Assembly: GCA_021788415.1 (NCBI GenBank)
Contig: JAJYKR010000002.1
Span: 1-64,000 of the forward strand
Source: an archaeon
Lineage (GTDB): Archaea; Thermoproteota; Nitrososphaeria; Nitrososphaerales; UBA183
DNA length: 64,000 nt
Direction: 5' to 3'
Part shown: one piece after another, positions 8,615 through 16,679 of the stretch
Numbering within the stretch: position 1 is the first letter of the stretch
How the letters are laid out: each line of letters begins with the position of its first letter
Translations under genes and position numbers: made by a program
Notes under the pieces: model-generated
Database searches by the model: none
The model's input: only the letters and a program-made list of their open reading frames with translations
What the model was told of the DNA's origin: nothing

Positions 8615-9301
8615 TTGGAAGGCATCAAGATAGCGCCGTCGATACTCGCCTGGGACCTGGGGAACCTCGAGAAGGCGGTGGAGATCTCTGTGGAAGGGAA
8701 GGCAGACCAGGTCCACCTGGACGTCATAGACGGCAACTTTGCCCCAAACATCACCTTTGGCCCCGGGACGGTGAAGGCGCTCAGGCACCTCACGGACATG
8801 AAGTTCGACACCCACCTCATGATACAGAACCCCCAGAACTATGCTGAGAAGTTCCTCGACGCCGGCTCCGACCTCCTCACGTTCCACGCCGAAGTCCTGA
8901 ACGGACGGACTTTCGACGAGCTCCACAGGTCCGTCAGGGCGAGGGGGAAGGAGGTCGGCCTCGCAATCAAGCCCCAGACCGACCTTCCAGGGTGGGCCCG
9001 TGACCGGCTGGACAAGGTCTCGGCTCTCGTGGTCATGACCGTCAACCCAGGCTTCAGCGGCCAGAGGATGGACATGTCCGTGATGCCGAAGCTCCAACGC
9101 CTGAGCCGACTGGTGAAGGAGAGGGGGCTGGGGACCGACATCGAGATTGACGGCGGGGTGGAGCCTGAGAACGTCGCCGAGGTCGTCAGGAGCGGAGGGA
9201 ACGTGCTGGTGGCCGGGGCCGGGGTGTACGCGAAGGAGGACCCGGTCGGGGCGATCGCGGTCCTCAGGAAGGAGGCCGAGAAGGCGAGGGGGTCCCGCTG
9301 A
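8615..9301 (+). CDS. rpe: Ribulose-phosphate 3-epimerase
   Basis: 228 residues if translation starts at TTG 8615. The frame is open back to 8555 but that part overlaps the transketolase gene and does not look like protein. Motifs of the family are present: IAPSILAWD, HLDVIDGNFAPNITFGP (catalytic Asp and metal His), TVNPGFSGQ and EIDGGV with a second Asp. It interconverts ribulose 5-phosphate and xylulose 5-phosphate, the latter being the transketolase donor. Its stop overlaps the ATG of the transketolase C half. Confidence 0.93.
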   Translation: MEGIKIAPSILAWDLGNLEKAVEISVEGKADQVHLDVIDGNFAPNITFGPGTVKALRHLTDMKFDTHLMIQNPQNYAEKFLDAGSDLLTFHAEVLNGRTFDELHRSVRARGKEVGLAIKPQTDLPGWARDRLDKVSALVVMTVNPGFSGQRMDMSVMPKLQRLSRLVKERGLGTDIEIDGGVEPENVAEVVRSGGNVLVAGAGVYAKEDPVGAIAVLRKEAEKARGSR

Positions 9302-10239
9302 TGCTCTCGAAGACAGCGGCAATGAGGGACGCCTACGGCGACGCCCTCCTGGAGCTGGGGGCCACGAACCGCGACGTGGTGGTGATCGGGGCCGACACCA
9401 CCGGTTCCTTGAAGTCGGGGGTCTTCGCTACGAAGTTCCCGGAGCGGTTCTTCAACGTCGGCATCGCGGAGCAGAACCTCGTCTCGATAGCCGCCGGGAT
9501 GGCGCTCGCCGGGAAGGTGGCCTTCGCAGGGACTTACGCCATCTTCGTCCCGGGCAAGTCAGTGGACCAGATTCGAAATAACATCGCCTATCCTGACCTG
9601 AACGTCAAGCTCGTGTGCTCCCACGGAGGCATCTCGGTGGGCCCGGACGGGGCTTCGCATCAGCAGGTCGAGGACATCGCGATAATGCGGGCGATCCCGA
9701 AGATGAAGGTGATAGTCCCCGCCGATGCCGTGTCCACGAAGGCGGTGGCCAAGGCCATCGCTTCGATCCCCGGTCCCTTCTACGTCCGCCTGACCAGGTC
9801 TTCCACCCCCGTGGTCTACGAGAGCGGGTTCGAGTATCGGTACGGGAAGGCGAACATCGTCAGGGACGGCTCCGACGTCGCGCTTATCGCGTGCGGGATA
9901 ATGGTCCCGGAGGCCCTGAAGGCGGCCGAGTCCCTGAAGTCGAAGGGGGTCTCTGCTTCTGTGGTCGACCTGCACACCATCAAGCCGGTCGACTCGGACG
10001 CGATTGCCAGGGTCGCGCAAAGTTGCGGCAGGGTGGTGACCGCCGAGGAGCACAACATCATAGGCGGGATGGGGTCAGCGGTGGCGGAAGTCCTCGGAGA
10101 GGTTCGCCCGACGCCGATGAAGAGGGTGGGGGTCATGGACACCTTCGGCGAGAGCGGCGAGGCCGGGGAGCTGCTGAAGAAGTACGGCCTCACGGCCGCC
10201 AACATAGAGCAGGCGGCATTGGGGCTGAAGCCGCAGTAG
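9301..10239 (+). CDS. tktC: Transketolase, C-terminal (pyrimidine-binding) subunit
   Basis: 312 residues. GIAEQNLVSIAAGMALAG holds the catalytic Glu that activates thiamine diphosphate. GTYAIFVPGKSVDQIRN and SHGGISVGPDGASHQ follow, then a C-terminal transketolase domain (TAEEHNIIGGMGSAVAE). It is translationally coupled to rpe through an overlapping start and stop. The gene order kinase, tktN, rpe, tktC, then transaldolase makes this a complete carbon-shuffling unit of the non-oxidative pentose phosphate pathway. Confidence 0.95.
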   Translation: MLSKTAAMRDAYGDALLELGATNRDVVVIGADTTGSLKSGVFATKFPERFFNVGIAEQNLVSIAAGMALAGKVAFAGTYAIFVPGKSVDQIRNNIAYPDLNVKLVCSHGGISVGPDGASHQQVEDIAIMRAIPKMKVIVPADAVSTKAVAKAIASIPGPFYVRLTRSSTPVVYESGFEYRYGKANIVRDGSDVALIACGIMVPEALKAAESLKSKGVSASVVDLHTIKPVDSDAIARVAQSCGRVVTAEEHNIIGGMGSAVAEVLGEVRPTPMKRVGVMDTFGESGEAGELLKKYGLTAANIEQAALGLKPQ

Positions 10240-10273
10240 CCTTTAATATCAAACTTGGGCCGTTGAGACAAGG

Positions 10274-10939
10274 ATGAAGCTCTTCCTCGACACAGCCAAC
10301 CTCGCGCAGATCAAGAACCTCAACCAGATGGGCATAGTGGACGGCATCACCACCAACCCGACCCTGGTGGCGAGGGAGCCGGGCGAGTTCGAGGAGATAG
10401 TCGCCGCAATCTGCAGGGAGGTGAAGGGGGACGTCAGCGCCGAGGTGGTGAGCACCGACTTCGCCGGCATGGTCGCCGAGGCGAAGCACCTCGCTACCAT
10501 CGCACCCAACGTCGTCGTCAAGATACCTATGATCCCCGAAGGGCTGAGGGCGACCAGGGCCGTCAGCCAGGCCGGGATGCGGGTCAACGTGACCCTGGTC
10601 TTCTCCGCGAACCAAGGGCTCCTGGCCGCCAAGGCGGGCGCTTCGTTCATCAGCCCGTTCATAGGCCGACTGGACGACATCGGGCAGCGGGGGATGGGAG
10701 TGGTCGAGGACCTGGTGAAGATACGCGACAACTATCGTCTGAAGGCGGAGGTCCTGGTGGGGAGCATCAGGCACCCGCAGCACGTCCTCGAAGCGGCCAA
10801 GGTCGGAGCCGACATAGCCACAATGCCGCCGGAGGTCATGGAGAAGATGATGCAGCACCCGCTCACCGACGCGGGGCTGAAGCGCTTCCTCGAAGACTGG
10901 GAGAAGGCGAAGAAGACGAAGGCGTCGATCACCGCGTAG
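10274..10939 (+). CDS. tal: Transaldolase (TalC/MipB-type small family)
   Basis: 221 residues from ATG 10274. It starts MKLFLDTANLAQIK and has GITTNPTLV, the Schiff-base lysine in VVVKIPMIPEGLRA, and FISPFIGRLDD. The length matches the short decameric transaldolase/fructose-6-phosphate aldolase group. A TATA-like TTTAATAT at 10242-10249 suggests its own promoter after tktC. It would exchange dihydroxyacetone units between fructose 6-phosphate and erythrose 4-phosphate, giving sedoheptulose 7-phosphate. Aldolase activity cannot be excluded. Confidence 0.93.
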   Translation: MKLFLDTANLAQIKNLNQMGIVDGITTNPTLVAREPGEFEEIVAAICREVKGDVSAEVVSTDFAGMVAEAKHLATIAPNVVVKIPMIPEGLRATRAVSQAGMRVNVTLVFSANQGLLAAKAGASFISPFIGRLDDIGQRGMGVVEDLVKIRDNYRLKAEVLVGSIRHPQHVLEAAKVGADIATMPPEVMEKMMQHPLTDAGLKRFLEDWEKAKKTKASITA

Positions 10940-10977
10940 CAGACAAGTTTTTACGCAATGGAATCTTGGTTTCTCAC

Positions 10978-11580
10978 ATGAAGAACTACACACTGCCACC
11001 TTTGCCGTACTCGTACGAAGCCCTCGAGCCGCACATATCCAGACAGATCATGACTTTGCACCATGACAAGCACCACCAAGGCTACGTCAACGGCGCGAAC
11101 GCCGCGATGGAGAAGCTGGACAAGGCCAGGAAGGGCGAACTCCAGATCGACATCAAAGCTGTGCTCCGCGACTTTGGATTCAATGCAGACGGCCATATCC
11201 TCCATTCGCTCTTCTGGCCGAACATGGCGCCTGCAGGGAAGGGGGGCGGGACGCCTGGCGGGAAACTAGCCGACCAGATCAACAAAGACTTCGGAAGCTT
11301 CGACAAATTCAAGGCGCAGTTCTCTGACGCCTCAAAGACGGTCGAAGGGAGCGGCTGGGCGATGCTGATATACGAACCAGCCAGCGAACAACTCATCATC
11401 TCGCAGGTAGAGAAGCACAACCTGAACCATATCGCCCAGTCCGCGGTCATCGTGTGCTCCGACCTCTGGGAGCACAGTTGGTACCTCCAATACCTCAACG
11501 ACAAAGCAAAGTACGTCGACGCATGGTGGAACGTCGTAAACTGGTCCGAAGCTGACGCTCGACTGGGGAAGGCAATCTAG
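10978..11580 (+). CDS. sod: Iron/manganese superoxide dismutase
   Basis: 200 residues from ATG 10978. The TATA-like TTTTTAC at about 10947-10953 lies 25-28 bp ahead of this ATG, so I prefer it to the in-frame TTG at 10966. Metal ligands are in place: His in MTLHHDKHHQ, His in HILHSLFWPN, and Asp and His in SDLWEHSWYLQY. No signal peptide is seen, so it should act in the cytoplasm on superoxide leaking from the aerobic chain encoded downstream. Iron versus manganese use cannot be decided by eye. Confidence 0.96.
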   Translation: MKNYTLPPLPYSYEALEPHISRQIMTLHHDKHHQGYVNGANAAMEKLDKARKGELQIDIKAVLRDFGFNADGHILHSLFWPNMAPAGKGGGTPGGKLADQINKDFGSFDKFKAQFSDASKTVEGSGWAMLIYEPASEQLIISQVEKHNLNHIAQSAVIVCSDLWEHSWYLQYLNDKAKYVDAWWNVVNWSEADARLGKAI

Positions 11581-11910
11581 TAGCCTGGCCCCGGTCCCGT
11601 CTTTTGTAATCCGATTCTTCGCTCGGGCCATGCCTCCGGTCTCTTCGATGGAAGGGGGGGTTGGGCCAGCTCCGTCGGCATGTTCGTCCAATGCGCTCCG
11701 CGCCGCTCGGACGGTGGAGCTGTCGGCCCGTCGGGGACCCGATCTTTGAGAGCTCTGAACGACGCCTTCTAGCACCCGCAGGCCAAGGTCTTCTGGCAAC
11801 CCGCCCGGCGCCGCAACCCTTGGGGACCCGCGGGCCCAGCGGACGCCCCCGGCGGCAGGTAGCAGGGAGGAGTCGGGACGCTGAAACTTCGGAGCCCGTT
11901 CCCGGCCGTC
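11581..11910. other. 330-bp intergenic region with a possible structured segment
   Basis: No open frame here looks like protein on either strand. A T-rich stretch (TCTTTTGTAATC, about 11599-11610) may end the sod transcript. Segments 11663-11676 (GGGCCAGCTCCGTC) and 11710-11729 (GACGG..GGAGCT..GGCCC) can pair in three blocks separated by 3-nt bulges, with an inner GCAT/ATGC stem. This could be a small RNA or only a GC-rich spacer. No tRNA, 5S, SRP or RNase P signature was found. Confidence 0.3.
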
Positions 11911-13209
11911 CTAGTGTCTCATCGTGGCAGAAAGAGTCCCGCTTTCGTTGACGAGACGTCCGATGTCCGCGTCTGTGTGGGCGGTCGAAATCCCGCCAGG
12001 GTGCCCCGGCAGGATGAAGAGCCCCCTGGGCATCAAGGCCAGCGCGTATCTCTTCTGCATCGGCTTGTCCTCGGTGGACGTCTCTTCTGGGCTGGTCGGC
12101 ACAGTACCGAAGTGCGTGAGGAAGAGGGACCCCATCCCGGTAGTATGCGCCTCGATCCCGTTCTCCCCGAACTCCCTGTCGACCCCATCCCTTAGACGCG
12201 CCCCCAACTTCTCGAGCCTAGGATAGATGGACTTCGCGTTCTTCCTCAGGTGCTTCACCGTCGCCAGTCCCGCGACCATGGTCAACGGGTTCTCGGAGAA
12301 GGTCCCGCCCCCGATGGAGACGAACCTCTCCTTCCTTGAAGGGTCGGCCAGAGAGAGTATCTCCTTCCTCCCCGCGACCAGCCCGAGGGGGAGCCCTCCT
12401 CCCGCTATCTTCCCGAAAGAGGCGAGGTCTGGGGTGACGCCGTACCTTTCCTGGGCCCCTCCGAGCGCGACCCTGAACCCTGTGATGATTTCATCGAAGG
12501 CGAGCAGGGTCCCTGACCTGTCCGCAAGCTCCCTGAGCCCCTTCAGATACCCCTCGTCCGCGGGGATGCACCCTCCCGCACCCAACACGGGCTCCAGGAA
12601 GATCACCGCGGCGTCCCCTCGGGCTTCTCTGACCGCGCGCTCGGCCGCCTCGAGGTCGTTGAACCTGACCGTCTTCACGAACTCCTGCTCCTCAGCCAGG
12701 ATCCCGGCGCTCTCGGCCCTGTCGAACGGCCTATGCACTCCCTTGTTCAGCTCCGTGTTGTAGCCGTGCCAACCCCCCGCCATCTTGATCACGACCCTCT
12801 TCCCCGTGTATCCCCTGGCGAGCCGGACCAGGTACATCGTGGCTTCGGCACCGGTGTTGCAAAGCCTGAGCATCTCGGCGCAGGGCACCGTCTTCTGTAT
12901 CTCCTCTCCAAGTTCGACGGACAGGCTGCTCCCCATTCCGTAGTGGGTCCCGTTAGCAATCTGCCCACGTAGGGCGTCGACCACTGCCTTGGGGGAGTGG
13001 CCCAGGATGAGTGCCATGTGCCCCATCCAGTAGTCCGTGAACCTGTTGCCGTCTTCGTCCCATATGTGCTGCCCCTTCGCCCTGCTCACGAAGATGGGAT
13101 ACGGTTCGTAGTACCGCGCGTTGTGGTTTATCCCTCCCGCGAAGACCCTGCGCGCCCTCCGGAAGAGCCGCTCCGAGCCTCCGGTGGTCCGTTCGTATTC
13201 AGGCGACAA
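11911..13209 (-). CDS. Class-III aminotransferase, glutamate-1-semialdehyde aminomutase-like
   Basis: 432 residues from TTG at 13209; the frame is open to TTG 13254. I prefer 13209 because a TATA-like TTGAAATAG lies about 27 bp before it. DEIITGFRVALGG and the PLP lysine in SFGKIAGGGLPLG mark the class-III PLP fold; GGWHGYNTELNKG and GGTFSENPLT are typical of the GSA-AM branch. Glutamate-1-semialdehyde aminomutases make 5-aminolevulinate for haem. That role would suit the nearby haem O and A synthases, but no hemA or other tetrapyrrole gene is adjacent, so a different amino donor/acceptor pair is possible. Confidence 0.85.
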   Translation of the reverse strand: MSPEYERTTGGSERLFRRARRVFAGGINHNARYYEPYPIFVSRAKGQHIWDEDGNRFTDYWMGHMALILGHSPKAVVDALRGQIANGTHYGMGSSLSVELGEEIQKTVPCAEMLRLCNTGAEATMYLVRLARGYTGKRVVIKMAGGWHGYNTELNKGVHRPFDRAESAGILAEEQEFVKTVRFNDLEAAERAVREARGDAAVIFLEPVLGAGGCIPADEGYLKGLRELADRSGTLLAFDEIITGFRVALGGAQERYGVTPDLASFGKIAGGGLPLGLVAGRKEILSLADPSRKERFVSIGGGTFSENPLTMVAGLATVKHLRKNAKSIYPRLEKLGARLRDGVDREFGENGIEAHTTGMGSLFLTHFGTVPTSPEETSTEDKPMQKRYALALMPRGLFILPGHPGGISTAHTDADIGRLVNESGTLSATMRH

Positions 13210-13259
13210 CCTCAGGACCGCCTCAGCGGGCTCTATTTCAACTGCGTTCCACAAGAGTC

Positions 13260-14207
13260 TTGTATCACGGGAGACCAGAACGTCGGGTGGAGTTCGCCAT
13301 ACCGCTGGTCTCGCCCTTCAGCCTCGACCATACCCTCGACAGCGGGCAGGTCTTCAGGTGGAGGAGGACGGGAGAATGGTGGCTCGGAGTCGTCTCCGGG
13401 GGCGCCGTCAAGGCGAGGCAGGGAGGGGACATGCTGCGATGCGTTACCAGCTCGGACAGGCTCGACAGCGCGTTCTTCACCTCCTACTTCCGGCTGGACG
13501 AGGACCTCGAGAGCGTCCTCGGTTCCATCTCGAAGGACAAGCCGATTACAGAGGCAGTCGAGAAGTTCTACGGGCTACGCCTGGTCAGGCAGGACAGGTG
13601 GGAGTGCCTCGCGTCCTTCATACTCGCGACCAACGCTAACATCCCCCGGATCAAGAAGATGGTCGCCGAAATCAGCGCCAGGTTCGGCAGGGCCTTCGAG
13701 TTCGAGGGCGAGACCTACTACGCCTTCCCCACACCAGGAGATCTCGCGGAGGCTACCATTTCTGACCTGAGGTCAGGCGGGCTCGGCTACAGGGCTCCGT
13801 TTCTCAAGAGCGCAGCCACGGCGGTGAATAACGGACAGGTCGACTTCGAGAAGGTCGCATCGCTCCCATACGAGGAGTCTCGCAAGCTCCTCCTCAGCGA
13901 GCTCTTCGGAAAGAAGGTCCTGGTTGGGGTGGGGCCCAAGGTCGCGGACTGCGCCCTGCTCTACTCCTTCGGCAAGGACGAGGCGTTCCCCATCGACGTG
14001 TGGATGACGAGGGTGATATCGGATTCGTACCCACGGCTCCTGAGCAAGCCTCTCCGCGCCCGGCTAAGGAGGGACGGCAGGGCCAGGCTGTCGGCGAAAG
14101 AGTACGAGACGGTCTCCAGGTCGGTGAGGCGCCACTTTGGGAGAAACGCCGGATACGCTCAGCAGTACCTGTTCATGGCAGCGCGAGAGCCCGGGGCCGG
14201 TATCTAG
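13260..14207 (+). CDS. ogg: 8-oxoguanine DNA glycosylase/AP lyase (OGG1 family)
   Basis: 315 residues from TTG 13260; an alternative GTG lies at 13287. The N-terminal beta domain starts FSLDHTLDSGQVFRW, as in eukaryotic-type OGG1. The helix-hairpin-helix GVGPKVADCALLYS holds the nucleophilic Lys, and PIDVWMTRV holds the catalytic Asp. It removes oxidised guanine from DNA and nicks the strand. It is divergent from the aminotransferase gene with almost no gap. The last 4 bp overlap the convergent eL13 gene. Confidence 0.92.
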   Translation: MYHGRPERRVEFAIPLVSPFSLDHTLDSGQVFRWRRTGEWWLGVVSGGAVKARQGGDMLRCVTSSDRLDSAFFTSYFRLDEDLESVLGSISKDKPITEAVEKFYGLRLVRQDRWECLASFILATNANIPRIKKMVAEISARFGRAFEFEGETYYAFPTPGDLAEATISDLRSGGLGYRAPFLKSAATAVNNGQVDFEKVASLPYEESRKLLLSELFGKKVLVGVGPKVADCALLYSFGKDEAFPIDVWMTRVISDSYPRLLSKPLRARLRRDGRARLSAKEYETVSRSVRRHFGRNAGYAQQYLFMAAREPGAGI

Positions 14208-14800
14208 GAGCTTTCTTTCTTCTTAGGCCGGGGCTTTTTCTCGACCTTTCTCTTCACGGCGGCCTCGGCTTTCTTGGCTTCCTTCTTGACCGCCTTCTCC
14301 GCCTGCACGGCTTCCCTCTCGACGACTTCGACCGCCACCTCGGCCCCCTTCGCCGCCTCTTCGACCCTGACTTCTGCCATCTTCGCTTCCTTCTTCACGG
14401 CCGCGCCAGCCGAAGCGTGCGAACGCCACCCGCTGAGCGAGCTGATGTTGCCCTGAAGTACGCTCCTCCGCTTCGGGTCGACCTTCACCCCCCACCTCGC
14501 CGCCAGCCTCGGGGCCATCCCCGCCCCCGAAAGTTCACCGAGGGAGAACCCTCTCCCCGGCCGAGTTATCGTCCCGGTCTCATGCCTCGCTGTCACAGTC
14601 GCCTCGGGAACCCGGCCCGTAGGCCTTGCAAGTGCGACCTTGGGGGTCCTTGCCCCCTTCGCCGCCTTCTCCACCCTCTTCACTTCATGCTTGACCGCTC
14701 TTGCGGCCTTCTCGACCTCCACTTCAGCTTCCTTCAACGCGCCTTCTGCCTTCTGCTCGGCCCCCTTCGTCTTCCTTCCCCTGCGGGTTTCAGGACTCAA
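14204..14800 (-). CDS. rpl13e: Ribosomal protein eL13 with long charged extensions
   Basis: 198 residues from TTG 14800; TATA-like TTTTATCC lies about 29 bp upstream. The core, about residues 50-115, contains RPGRGFSLGELSGAGM, AARWGVKVDPKRRS and NISSLSGW, matching the GRGFSLEEL and GISVDxRRR blocks of eL13. On each side lies a Lys/Glu/Ala-rich helix of 45-80 residues. eL13 binds the large ribosomal subunit. Among archaea it is known from crenarchaeal and related TACK lineages and not from most Euryarchaeota, a useful lineage hint. The flanking helices are unusual for a ribosomal protein. Confidence 0.83.
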   Translation of the reverse strand: MSPETRRGRKTKGAEQKAEGALKEAEVEVEKAARAVKHEVKRVEKAAKGARTPKVALARPTGRVPEATVTARHETGTITRPGRGFSLGELSGAGMAPRLAARWGVKVDPKRRSVLQGNISSLSGWRSHASAGAAVKKEAKMAEVRVEEAAKGAEVAVEVVEREAVQAEKAVKKEAKKAEAAVKRKVEKKPRPKKKESS

Positions 14801-14854
14801 CGCTTTCGCAGCCCGCCCCGACGGGGGATAAAACGGTTCCTCGGCCCTGGGACG

Positions 14855-15346
14855 CTACTGATTTCGCCTGCGCAGGCCCCAGAACGACGAGATGGCTCCG
14901 GCGGCTGTGAGCAGGATACCCGCGATGACGTAGTAGACGTTCTGGAAGACCAGGTAACCCGGGACGAGGAGCGCGTCGACGCCGACTAGCAGGAGGACTA
15001 TCCCGAAGGCGAAGTAGCTGCCGCTCCCGATCGGGAGAGGGCTAGGGACCTTCGCAGCGGGGAGGTTGGCTGGCCCAGCCGGGGGTGCCGCCCTCTTGAA
15101 CGACGGAAGCCCGCCCTTCATCAACCCCATGGGGAAGAACATGACCCCCAGCGCAAGCAGGATGCTCGAGGTGCTCTGCGCTGCGCCCGGCTCGGGGCTT
15201 GAAATCAGGCAATAGCACCCGTCCCCGGCAGGGGTCATCACAGGAGACAGGGAAAAGTAAGGAGGCATGATGCTGCTGAAGAGAAGGATGCCGACGACGC
15301 CCAGGATGAGGAAGACGATAGAAAGGGCGACGAACTCTTTGTCCAA
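14855..15346 (-). CDS. Four-helix membrane protein of unknown function
   Basis: 163 residues. Helices lie at about 7-28, 58-78, 107-127 and 133-153, with a Pro/Ala-rich cytoplasmic linker after the second. The first outer loop contains DGCYCLISSPEP with two Cys one residue apart. The basic end GLRRRNQ suggests a cytoplasmic C terminus. It lies upstream of eL13 on the same strand, separated by 54 bp, and downstream of another small membrane protein. I recognise no family. Confidence 0.7.
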   Translation of the reverse strand: MDKEFVALSIVFLILGVVGILLFSSIMPPYFSLSPVMTPAGDGCYCLISSPEPGAAQSTSSILLALGVMFFPMGLMKGGLPSFKRAAPPAGPANLPAAKVPSPLPIGSGSYFAFGIVLLLVGVDALLVPGYLVFQNVYYVIAGILLTAAGAISSFWGLRRRNQ

Positions 15347-15399
15347 GGTTCGATGGCCACGGGCCGTTTACGTTTCTTAAGGTTTCTGGATTTCAGCTG

Positions 15400-15624
15400 T
15401 CACTGGTGCGGCGTTGCCCGCCTGAGTATGAACCCAGCAGCGATCAGGGCCACAAAAACCCCAACGAGGCCCACTGTGTTCGCCAGCCCAAAGGGGGTGG
15501 CTCCCTGAGACTCGGCTGCACTGAGGGAGTAGAAGAAGGCATAGGCTACAACTATCATCCCGCCGACCGCTACGGGTATCCATACCTTCAACGCTGTTCG
15601 GGAGGCCGTCTCCGACCCCTCCAT
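15400..15624 (-). CDS. Small two-helix membrane protein
   Basis: 74 residues from ATG 15624. Two hydrophobic helices (about 12-33 and 45-66) are joined by a short Ser/Gly-rich loop, with the basic end ILRRATPHQ. No motif is seen. It is divergent from the winged-helix regulator at 15717, so the two may share the 92-bp spacer. No function is proposed. Confidence 0.55.
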   Translation of the reverse strand: MEGSETASRTALKVWIPVAVGGMIVVAYAFFYSLSAAESQGATPFGLANTVGLVGVFVALIAAGFILRRATPHQ

Positions 15625-15716
15625 ATGTCTTTGGAAGCTGGAACTTCGGAACCCCTCGCGGGAGTCTGCCTTCCGGGCGCTCGGCAGCTTAATATCCAGT
15701 CGCGGCTCCCGAGGGG

Positions 15717-16310
15717 ATGGTTACAACGCGTTTCATTGAGGGAGACGCCGGAGCGGGCAGGGGTCCAGGGGGTAAGGGGGCCACCAACAGGCAGAAGGTC
15801 CTGGGCCACATCAGGGCGCACCCGGGGGTGCACCTGAGGAAGGTCTGCAGGGACCTGGGGCTGGGCATTGGGGACGTGCAGTACCACGTCGACCGGCTGG
15901 AGAAGGAAGGGACAGTCACCTCTTCGCGGAGAGGTCTGTACAGGCGTTTCTACCCGGGGGGGCTCTTCGGTGAAAGGGAGGGGGTGATCCTCAGCGCCCT
16001 CGCCCAGAGGACCCCCAGGGAGGTCATCCTCCACCTAATCGAGGAGCCTGGCTCGAGCCAGGAGCACCTCGCAGGGGCGCTCGCCATATCGCCCCCAAGC
16101 GTATCCTGGAACCTTAAGCGGCTTGTCCAGCTCGGGCTGGTGGAGAGGCAGCAGTCGGGGAGGTTCTCGTCCTACAGGGTGGCCGGCGACGGCTCGGAGA
16201 TCGCGAGCTTCGTCAGGAGCTTCCACCCCGGGGTCTGGGAGCGCTGGTCGTCGAGGCTCGCCGACGCCGTGATGGCCCTCTCCGGAGAAGGGAACGACGG
16301 CGGCAGATGA
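15717..16310 (+). CDS. Transcription regulator with two winged-helix domains
   Basis: 197 residues from ATG 15717; TATA-like TTAATATC lies about 25 bp upstream. The first wHTH (about 24-75) has HLRKVCRDLGLGIGDVQYHV with wing TVTSSRRGLYRRFYP. The second (about 88-150) has EHLAGALAISPPSVSWNLKRL and wing ERQQSGRFSSYRV. Tandem ArsR/MarR-like domains of this kind are common archaeal regulators, often paired with a small membrane protein. The next gene overlaps by 4 bp and encodes such a protein, so the pair may sense an envelope or redox signal. The target genes are unknown. Confidence 0.85.
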   Translation: MVTTRFIEGDAGAGRGPGGKGATNRQKVLGHIRAHPGVHLRKVCRDLGLGIGDVQYHVDRLEKEGTVTSSRRGLYRRFYPGGLFGEREGVILSALAQRTPREVILHLIEEPGSSQEHLAGALAISPPSVSWNLKRLVQLGLVERQQSGRFSSYRVAGDGSEIASFVRSFHPGVWERWSSRLADAVMALSGEGNDGGR

Positions 16311-16618
16311 TCCAGCTCCTCTCGTTCCTCCAGCTGGCTGGGCTCGGGGAGGACGCGGGCACCGCGGCGCTGCTCAACGCGGTCGTCGCAGGGGTCGCCG
16401 TGGTCCTGCTCGCTCTTTCCCTCACCGCCTACCGCAAGACCCGGCTTCGGAGGCTCCTCCTCATCTCCTCAGCCTTCGGGCTGTTCGCGGCGAGCGTGGC
16501 CGTCCGCAACATCGAGGTGCTCTTCTTCCCTGGGCTGGACGCCGACGAGGTCCTGGTCGCCGTCCTTGAGCTGGTGGCGTTGCTCTCTTTCTTCTTCGGG
16601 CTGGTAATGAAGGACTAG
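16307..16618 (+). CDS. Three-helix membrane protein coupled to the winged-helix regulator
   Basis: 103 residues; ATG 16307 overlaps the regulator's stop (ATGA). Helices lie at about 22-41, 48-68 and 81-100, with the basic loop AYRKTRLRRLLL between the first two. Translational coupling with a two-wHTH regulator recurs in archaea and suggests that the membrane protein signals to, or holds, the regulator. This is inferred from arrangement; no catalytic motif is seen. Confidence 0.7.
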   Translation: MIQLLSFLQLAGLGEDAGTAALLNAVVAGVAVVLLALSLTAYRKTRLRRLLLISSAFGLFAASVAVRNIEVLFFPGLDADEVLVAVLELVALLSFFFGLVMKD

Positions 16619-16679
16619 CGCCACTTAGACAACTGTACCACAACCTCTTATTACAAATCAGGGTCCCTGTGCCCCACTC

